Made by a program: the position numbers and the translations under genes
Origin: Desulfovibrio sp. X2
GTDB lineage: Bacteria > Desulfobacterota > Desulfovibrionia > Desulfovibrionales > Desulfovibrionaceae
Direction: 5' to 3'
NCBI RefSeq assembly: GCF_000422205.1
Contig: NZ_ATHV01000001.1
Location: 1-64,000, forward strand
DNA length: 64,000 nucleotides
Shown here: piece after piece, positions 60,243 to 64,000 of the stretch
Layout: each line of letters opens with the position of its first letter
How positions within the stretch are numbered: the stretch's first letter is position 1
Notes under the pieces: generated by a model
The model's database searches: none
Told to the model about the DNA's origin: nothing
What the model saw: only the letters and a program-made list of their open reading frames with translations

Positions 60243-61102
60243 GCGGCCAGCCCCTCTTCCACGCCGACGAGTTCCCGGCCTGCGCGCCCGATCAGGCCTT
60301 CTTCCACGTCATCCCCTGCCCCTTCGAGGCCTCGGTCTCCTACGGCGGAGGAACCGCGGACGGCCCGGCCGCCATCCTCGCCGCCAGCGCCCAGCTCGAG
60401 GCCAACGTCGGCCGCCGCCTGCCCGGCAGCCGAGGCATATACACGGCCCCGGCCATAGACTGCTCCGGCTCGCCCGAGGACGTGCTTTTCCGCATAGAGG
60501 CCGCGACCGCAAAGGCCCTCGCGCTCGGCGCCGTGCCCGTGCTCCTCGGCGGCGAGCACACCGTCTCGCTCGGGGCGTTTCGCGCGTGCGCAAAGCTCGA
60601 CCGACCCGTGGGCCTCATCCAGTTCGACGCCCACGCCGACCTGCGCGACACCTACGAGGACTCGCCGTACTCCCACGCCTGCGTCATGCGCCGCGCTCTG
60701 GACCTCGGCCTTCCCATCTTCCAGATCGGCGTGCGCGTGCCGAGCGTCGAGGAACTCGACTGCCGCGACGCGCACCCGGGCCGCATCCGCCACCTCGACG
60801 CACGCGCCGTCTGGGAGCGCGGCATCCCGGACCCGCTCCTGCCGCCCGACTTTCCCGAGGACATCTACGTCACCTTCGACGTGGACGGCCTCGACCCCTC
60901 CATCATGCCCGCCACCGGCACGCCCGTGCCCGGCGGACTCACCTGGCGCGAGGCCATCCTGGCCCTGGAGCGCGCCTGCACCGGCCGCAGGCTCGTCGGC
61001 TGCGACGTGGTCGAGCTGGCCCCCCGGCCGCACGACCACGCCTCCGACTTCGCCGCCGCCCACCTGACCTACACGCTCATGGATCTGGCCGCCGCCCGGT
61101 AA
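60239..61102 (+). CDS. speB: Agmatinase (SpeB)
   Basis: The ureohydrolase cleaves agmatine to putrescine and urea. In 287 residues the manganese ligands are H107 (GGEHTVSLG), D130, H132 and D134 (FDAHADLRDTY), and D214 and D216 (FDVDGLDPS). The GTG start overlaps the nspC stop, so all three downstream genes of the operon are translationally linked. A two-hairpin repeat begins 14 bp past the stop, and a bidirectional terminator lies about 290 bp on. Together with speA it supplies the putrescine used by the two middle enzymes. Confidence 0.96.
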   Translation: MSGQPLFHADEFPACAPDQAFFHVIPCPFEASVSYGGGTADGPAAILAASAQLEANVGRRLPGSRGIYTAPAIDCSGSPEDVLFRIEAATAKALALGAVPVLLGGEHTVSLGAFRACAKLDRPVGLIQFDAHADLRDTYEDSPYSHACVMRRALDLGLPIFQIGVRVPSVEELDCRDAHPGRIRHLDARAVWERGIPDPLLPPDFPEDIYVTFDVDGLDPSIMPATGTPVPGGLTWREAILALERACTGRRLVGCDVVELAPRPHDHASDFAAAHLTYTLMDLAAAR

Positions 61103-61116
61103 GGGCGAACGGAGAA

Positions 61117-61206
61117 GATGCCTCCGGCGGGCAGGGAGGGGGCTGCGCGCCCCCTCTCTGCACCCTCCCTGCGCCAGGCTGAGCCTGGACCCCTTTCGCA
61201 CGCGTC
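61117..61206 (+). repeat. Two-hairpin intergenic repeat, copy 5
   Basis: It reads ATGCCTCCGGCGGGCAGGG (61118-61136). Then comes the stem GCAGGGAGGGGGC/GCCCCCTCTCTGC (61131-61143, 61149-61161) with the same TGCGC loop as copy 1, and then CCAGGC-TGA-GCCTGG and CCCCTTTCGCACGCG. Relative to copy 1, the base pairs C-G to G-C and C-G to A-T change on both arms together, which supports a selected hairpin. Confidence 0.75.
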
Positions 61207-61389
61207 GCTTCGGGTGATCGGATAAGCTTCTTCTGGGCGTGGCAGGCCGCAAAACGAAGCGGGCGGGATTTTCTCCTGCCCCTCGCTGCGCTCGGACCAC
61301 GAAAAAATCTCGCCCTCGCACGAACGGAAGACCAAGTCTCCATTTCCTCCCGCAAGGCGGCTCAAAGCGTGTCGGATGCAAGGAGCAAG

Positions 61390-61439
61390 AAAAAATCGCG
61401 CCCGAAGCGTATTGCACATACGCGAGGGCGCGATTTTTT
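61390..61439. terminator. Bidirectional terminator between speB and the NarL-type regulator
   Basis: AAAAAATCGCGCCC (61390-61403) and GGGCGCGATTTTTT (61426-61439) are perfect complements, so a T run follows the stem on either strand. The loop contains a further GCGTA/TACGC stem. Confidence 0.88.
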
Positions 61440-61477
61440 CGCAGCGACGCCGCAGGCGGCGCGTTTTCAGCGCCCGG

Positions 61478-62119
61478 TCAACGCAATAGGAAGTCGGCCT
61501 TGAGGGCAAACGAGACGAGCTCGGCCACGGAGTGCAGGTCGAGCTTCTTCATCAGGTTGGCGCGGTGTTTCTCCACGGTCTTGACGCTGATGCAGAGCTT
61601 GTCGGAGATTTCGCGGTTCTTGAGGCCGCCCGCGACCAGGGCCAGGATCTCCTTTTCGCGGCGGGTGAGCACGGCGAACTGGCCGTCCTCGTCCTCGCCG
61701 TCGTCCGGCAGCGGCGTGATGTGCAGGTCCGGCTCGAAGTAGCGGCCCTCGTCGAGCACGGCGTTGATGGCCTGGGCCAGCTTGTCGCGGTCGGCGTTCT
61801 TGAGCAGGTAGCCGTCTGCCCCGGCCTTGAGGGCCAGACGGACGAGGTTCTTGTCCTCGTAGGCGGTGAGGATGAGGATGCGCGTCCCGGGGCAGGCATC
61901 CTTGATGCGCGAGGTGGCCTCGATGCCGTCCATGCCGGGCATCCCGATGTCCATGAGCACGACGTCGGGAGAGAGCTCCGCGCTCTTCTCCACGGCCGTG
62001 CGTCCGTCGGACGCCTCGCCGCAGATGCAGAAGCCCGGGTGCGTGGCCAGCAACCGGCACAGTCCTTCACGGACTATGGCGTGGTCGTCTGCGACCAGAA
62101 GCCGGGCGCACGGCTGCAT
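61478..62119 (-). CDS. NarL/FixJ-family response regulator
   Basis: The 213-residue regulator has a receiver domain (about 5-122) with acidic pair DD (11-12), phosphoacceptor D57 (VVLMDIGMPGMDG), Thr and Lys motifs in ILTAYEDKN and GYLLKNAD. A LuxR helix-turn-helix follows (about 148-208, LTRREKEILALVAGGLKNREISDKL, VKTVEKHRANLMKKL). GAGGAGG lies just before the ATG. A good sigma-70 promoter sits 60-88 bp upstream. No kinase is adjacent; the soluble Cys-cluster kinase or the HisKA_2 kinase in this window are possible partners, without direct evidence. Confidence 0.94.
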   Translation of the reverse strand: MQPCARLLVADDHAIVREGLCRLLATHPGFCICGEASDGRTAVEKSAELSPDVVLMDIGMPGMDGIEATSRIKDACPGTRILILTAYEDKNLVRLALKAGADGYLLKNADRDKLAQAINAVLDEGRYFEPDLHITPLPDDGEDEDGQFAVLTRREKEILALVAGGLKNREISDKLCISVKTVEKHRANLMKKLDLHSVAELVSFALKADFLLR

Positions 62120-62178
62120 GTATCCTCCTCTTGCGGCAGCAGAAGTGCGGCTGTGCCGAGACTACTTCCGCGAGTTGT

Positions 62179-62207
62179 CTTATATACGCTTCCCCCTGTT
62201 CCTTCAA
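62179..62207 (-). promoter_or_regulatory. Sigma-70 promoter of the response regulator gene
   Basis: On the minus strand TTGAAG (62202-62207 complement) and TATAAG (62179-62184 complement) are exactly 17 bp apart, matching 4 and 5 of 6 consensus bases. The predicted start is near 62172. Confidence 0.7.
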
Positions 62208-62231
62208 GTGAAATAAAGAGCAATGTCCGCC

Positions 62232-62519
62232 TCAGCCGATCTTCATGCCGGGCTCCTGCGTCGCGATGGTCATGTCGGACGCCGCGGCGCCTTTCCTGTC
62301 GGCGCGCCAGCTGATCTCGATATTGATCTTGGCCTTGTCCTTCTTGGATTCGAGTTCCATTTCAAAGTCCACCACCGTGGGCGGCACGAGGGTCACTGCA
62401 TCGTCGCCGAGGCTGACGTGCAGGGTGCCGGCCTTGAAGGAGGCCAGCACGTCCTCGAGGGTGGCCACGACGCGGGAAAGTTCCATGACGCTGTCGATCT
62501 TGACCTTGCTCTTGCTCAT
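62232..62519 (-). CDS. Amphi-Trp domain protein
   Basis: The 95-residue protein is a single amphi-Trp domain: VKIDSVMELSRVVATLEDVL, then DAVTLVPPTVVDFEMELESK and KAKINIEISWRAD, with the one conserved Trp at about 71. The domain is common in archaea and sulfate reducers and its function is unknown. AAGGAGCAGGTC precedes the ATG. It lies 10 bp after the PAS/ATPase-like gene, so the two form an operon. Confidence 0.88.
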   Translation of the reverse strand: MSKSKVKIDSVMELSRVVATLEDVLASFKAGTLHVSLGDDAVTLVPPTVVDFEMELESKKDKAKINIEISWRADRKGAAASDMTIATQEPGMKIG

Positions 62520-62529
62520 GACCTGCTCC

Positions 62530-63681
62530 TTATGCGGGTTGCCTGGGAAGGCTTATCTTGAGTTCGGTGACGTCGTTGCGGATGAGGAAGATCGAGCCGC
62601 CGAGCCCGATGATGCGTTCGGCCATGCGGGAGAGAGGGGTGTCCTTCTTGTCGTGCAGCTTGAGCTTGCGGAAGAGCCGCCCGTTGTCTCTGGCCGATAG
62701 GCGCAACCGGTTGTCGGGCCCGTCCGATATCTCCACGCGCAAGGTCGCGGCCTTGAGCTTGGAGTGGGACTTGGGCAGGGCTCCGTAGAGCAGCTCGAAG
62801 ACCATGAAGTCGAGGAAGAGCGCGGTCTCCTGGGGCACTGGGAGGCACTGCGCCAGCACCGAGGCCGACAGGGACGCCTCGGGTATCCCGAATTCCGCGA
62901 GGAGATGGGCCAGCCCGTGGTCCATGGACTCGGCCAGGCGCGCGGCGTCCCAGAGCGGGGCCGTGGTCCAGCCCTCGGCTCCCTGGGCGGCGAGGGCGCG
63001 CTCGAAGGCGCTCTGCGAGGCGCCGGTCCTGCCCGGTCGGGTGCCCACGCCCTCGCCCAGGATGCGCGAGAGCGTGAGGCGGGCCTGCAGGGGCAGCGCG
63101 GCCGGAGAGGAGGGGAGCGGCGGCGCCTGCAGGCGGCCCTCGAGGGGCCCGGCGTCCTCTGTCCGGGCCGCGGGCAGGTGCAGGAAGGTGAAGAAATAGG
63201 CGGGCCGTCCGGTTTCGTCCGTGCCCAGGTGGCGGTCGGCCTCCACGCTCAGGGGGCGTCCCTCCCTGGTGCGCAGCAGCAGACGCTGGCGCACGGAGGA
63301 GCCGCCGAGGAGCACCTCCTCGCAGAGCTGCTCCTCCTGATCGTCCGCCTCGCTGCCCAGGGGGCCGGGGCAGACGTCGTCGGGCCAGAACATGGTCGGG
63401 ATCTGGGCCGGGCCCCAGCCGAGGAGTTCGCGGAAGGCCTGGTTGGCGTAGAGGAAGCGGCCGTCCAGGGCGGTCACGCAAAAGGGCAGCTGCGCCTGCT
63501 CGAGCACGCTGGAGGGGCTCCAGTCCGGGGCGAGGATCGAGGATGCCTCGGGCCGTGCCTGCCCCGGAAGGTTCGCTTTCTCCGCGCCTGCCTCGCCTTG
63601 CGCTGCGTCCTCCGCCGCGCCGGACCGCGCCTGGGCCTGGGGAGAGCGGTGGGCGGTGCCGGGCCGTTGCTCGTGCGCCAT
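62530..63681 (-). CDS. PAS protein with degenerate histidine-kinase-like ATPase domain
   Basis: The 383-residue soluble protein has an N-terminal low-complexity stretch (about 1-45). A PAS domain follows (about 50-170, FCVTALDGRFLYANQAFREL, then FFTFLHLPA), then a linker, and a C-terminal domain (about 245-380) with an ATPase-like strand order (ALFLDFMVFELLYGALPKS ... LRLSARDNGRLFRK ... MAERIIGLGGSIFLIR). The phosphoacceptor His, the Asn box and the DxGxG loop are not recognisable, so it is probably not an active kinase. The ATG at 63681 follows GGAGGAG. The amphi-Trp gene is next, 10 bp on. Confidence 0.78.
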   Translation of the reverse strand: MAHEQRPGTAHRSPQAQARSGAAEDAAQGEAGAEKANLPGQARPEASSILAPDWSPSSVLEQAQLPFCVTALDGRFLYANQAFRELLGWGPAQIPTMFWPDDVCPGPLGSEADDQEEQLCEEVLLGGSSVRQRLLLRTREGRPLSVEADRHLGTDETGRPAYFFTFLHLPAARTEDAGPLEGRLQAPPLPSSPAALPLQARLTLSRILGEGVGTRPGRTGASQSAFERALAAQGAEGWTTAPLWDAARLAESMDHGLAHLLAEFGIPEASLSASVLAQCLPVPQETALFLDFMVFELLYGALPKSHSKLKAATLRVEISDGPDNRLRLSARDNGRLFRKLKLHDKKDTPLSRMAERIIGLGGSIFLIRNDVTELKISLPRQPA

Positions 63682-64000
63682 GGTCGTCTCCTCCTCGAGG
63701 TCTCGTTGCGCGGTGCCGTGCGCTGGCCGCGTCCGCCGGGCCGGGCCGGGGAGGGGAAGCGCGTGCGCAGCGTCCTTGTGCGTGCCGGGTGTCTGCATGG
63801 AGTGCTCCTGGGGCCGACGAATCGGCCGGATCCGATGATGGTCCCTCGTAGCGCGGCGCGGTTACGAAACGGCGGCGGACGCGCGGCAGGTTGCGGTCGT
63901 GTGTCGTTCGGTCGGCTTTTCGCGTCGCAAGGCAAAAAAAGGCGCCGTCCCGCATGCGGGACGGCGCCGGAAGCTTGTGCGGCAGGGCGCGGCTAGCGGA
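63682..64000. other. Right end of the window
   Basis: GC-rich leader of the PAS gene up to about 63930, then a terminator serving a leftward gene outside the window. A TAG read leftward at 63993-63995 could be that gene's stop codon, but only two codons remain, so no product can be named. Confidence 0.45.
63933..63967 (-). terminator. Rho-independent terminator of a gene beyond the right edge
   Basis: The 28-bp perfect palindrome (63940-63967, GGCGCCGTCCCGCA and complement) is followed on the minus strand by a seven-T run (A run 63933-63939). Only a leftward transcript entering from the right would use it. Confidence 0.82.

Larger units (their letters stand above)
61103..61477. other. Gene-free convergent interval after speB
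   Basis: It holds repeat copy 5 (61117-61206), about 180 bp of unstructured sequence, and a bidirectional terminator (61390-61439). Unlike the two intervals further left, no inverted partner of the repeat is present at the far end. I see no coding region. Confidence 0.65.

Noticed and set aside
1-64000. tRNA or rRNA genes
   Set aside because: No T-loop GGTTCGA-type arm with matching acceptor stem and no conserved rRNA segment was found by eye; a tRNAscan run would settle this.

Overview
The window is very GC-rich (high-60s percent or more by eye) and reads as a chromosomal segment of an anaerobic deltaproteobacterium, most likely of the Desulfovibrionaceae. Supporting content: a class III (oxygen-sensitive) ribonucleotide reductase with its activase, a double-cubane-type 2-hydroxyacyl-CoA dehydratase homologue with its ATPase, a MAF/DUF115 motility-associated glycosyltransferase, the carboxyspermidine route of polyamine synthesis, amphi-Trp and DUF364 proteins, and many sensor kinases and chemoreceptor-like proteins. 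I see no rRNA, tRNA, transposase, phage gene or CRISPR array. Species assignment is inference.

Layout. 0-9.5 kb: a tandem Cache-like sensor protein, hisI-hisG, a cysteine-less CMD-family protein, a hotdog thioesterase, dapF, a membrane-anchored unknown, pncC-thpR, and an unknown gene behind an almost perfect sigma-54 promoter. 9.7-12.3 kb: a universal stress protein, a free-standing ThrRS editing domain, a DUF364 protein and a small exported protein. 12.9-18 kb: the DCCP-like dehydratase/activase pair, then the MAF glycosyltransferase and a WbpD-like acetyltransferase. 18-30 kb: a Kef-type antiporter, a TauE exporter, two large membrane-bound kinases, a PAS-PP2C phosphatase and an MCP. 30.3-33.7 kb: MOSC protein, nrdD and nrdG. 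34.6-41.1 kb: a lipoprotein, a degenerate receiver-TPR protein and an RND efflux pair. 41.3-46.7 kb: a Cys-rich mini-protein, sfsA, a thioesterase, a diguanylate cyclase, a HAD protein, a BON lipoprotein, an FGE-fold protein and a zinc-ribbon membrane protein. 46.7-53 kb: a CgeB-like glycosyltransferase/WcbI pair, an exported carrier-domain protein and a complete Mla-type lipid ABC system. 53.2-61.1 kb: a PAS kinase with an N-terminal Cys cluster, a CCA/poly(A) polymerase-family enzyme, and the speA-CASDH-nspC-speB polyamine operon. 61.4-64 kb: a NarL-type regulator, an amphi-Trp protein and a PAS/degenerate ATPase protein.

Functional groupings. SpeA and SpeB make putrescine from arginine; the saccharopine-dehydrogenase-like enzyme and NspC convert it to spermidine through carboxyspermidine, all on one tightly packed transcript with a clear sigma-70 promoter. 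NrdG activates NrdD for anaerobic dNTP synthesis. MlaE-F-D plus a PqiC-like lipoprotein form one retrograde lipid-transport operon. The activase (12.9 kb) should energise the adjacent double-cubane protein for an unknown low-potential reduction.

The most unusual sequence-level features are: (i) five copies of a roughly 95-bp two-hairpin intergenic module with compensatory base changes, two of them paired as inverted ends of 442- and 553-bp elements abutting stop codons; (ii) a 954-bp gene-free region upstream of nrdG holding overlapping operator-like dyads and DnaA-box-like sites; (iii) a 134-bp out-of-frame nrdG/nrdD overlap with a six-G run at its edge; (iv) the sigma-54 promoter at 9443-9459. 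Gene starts were often moved downstream of the longest open frame on the basis of Shine-Dalgarno spacing and family length.
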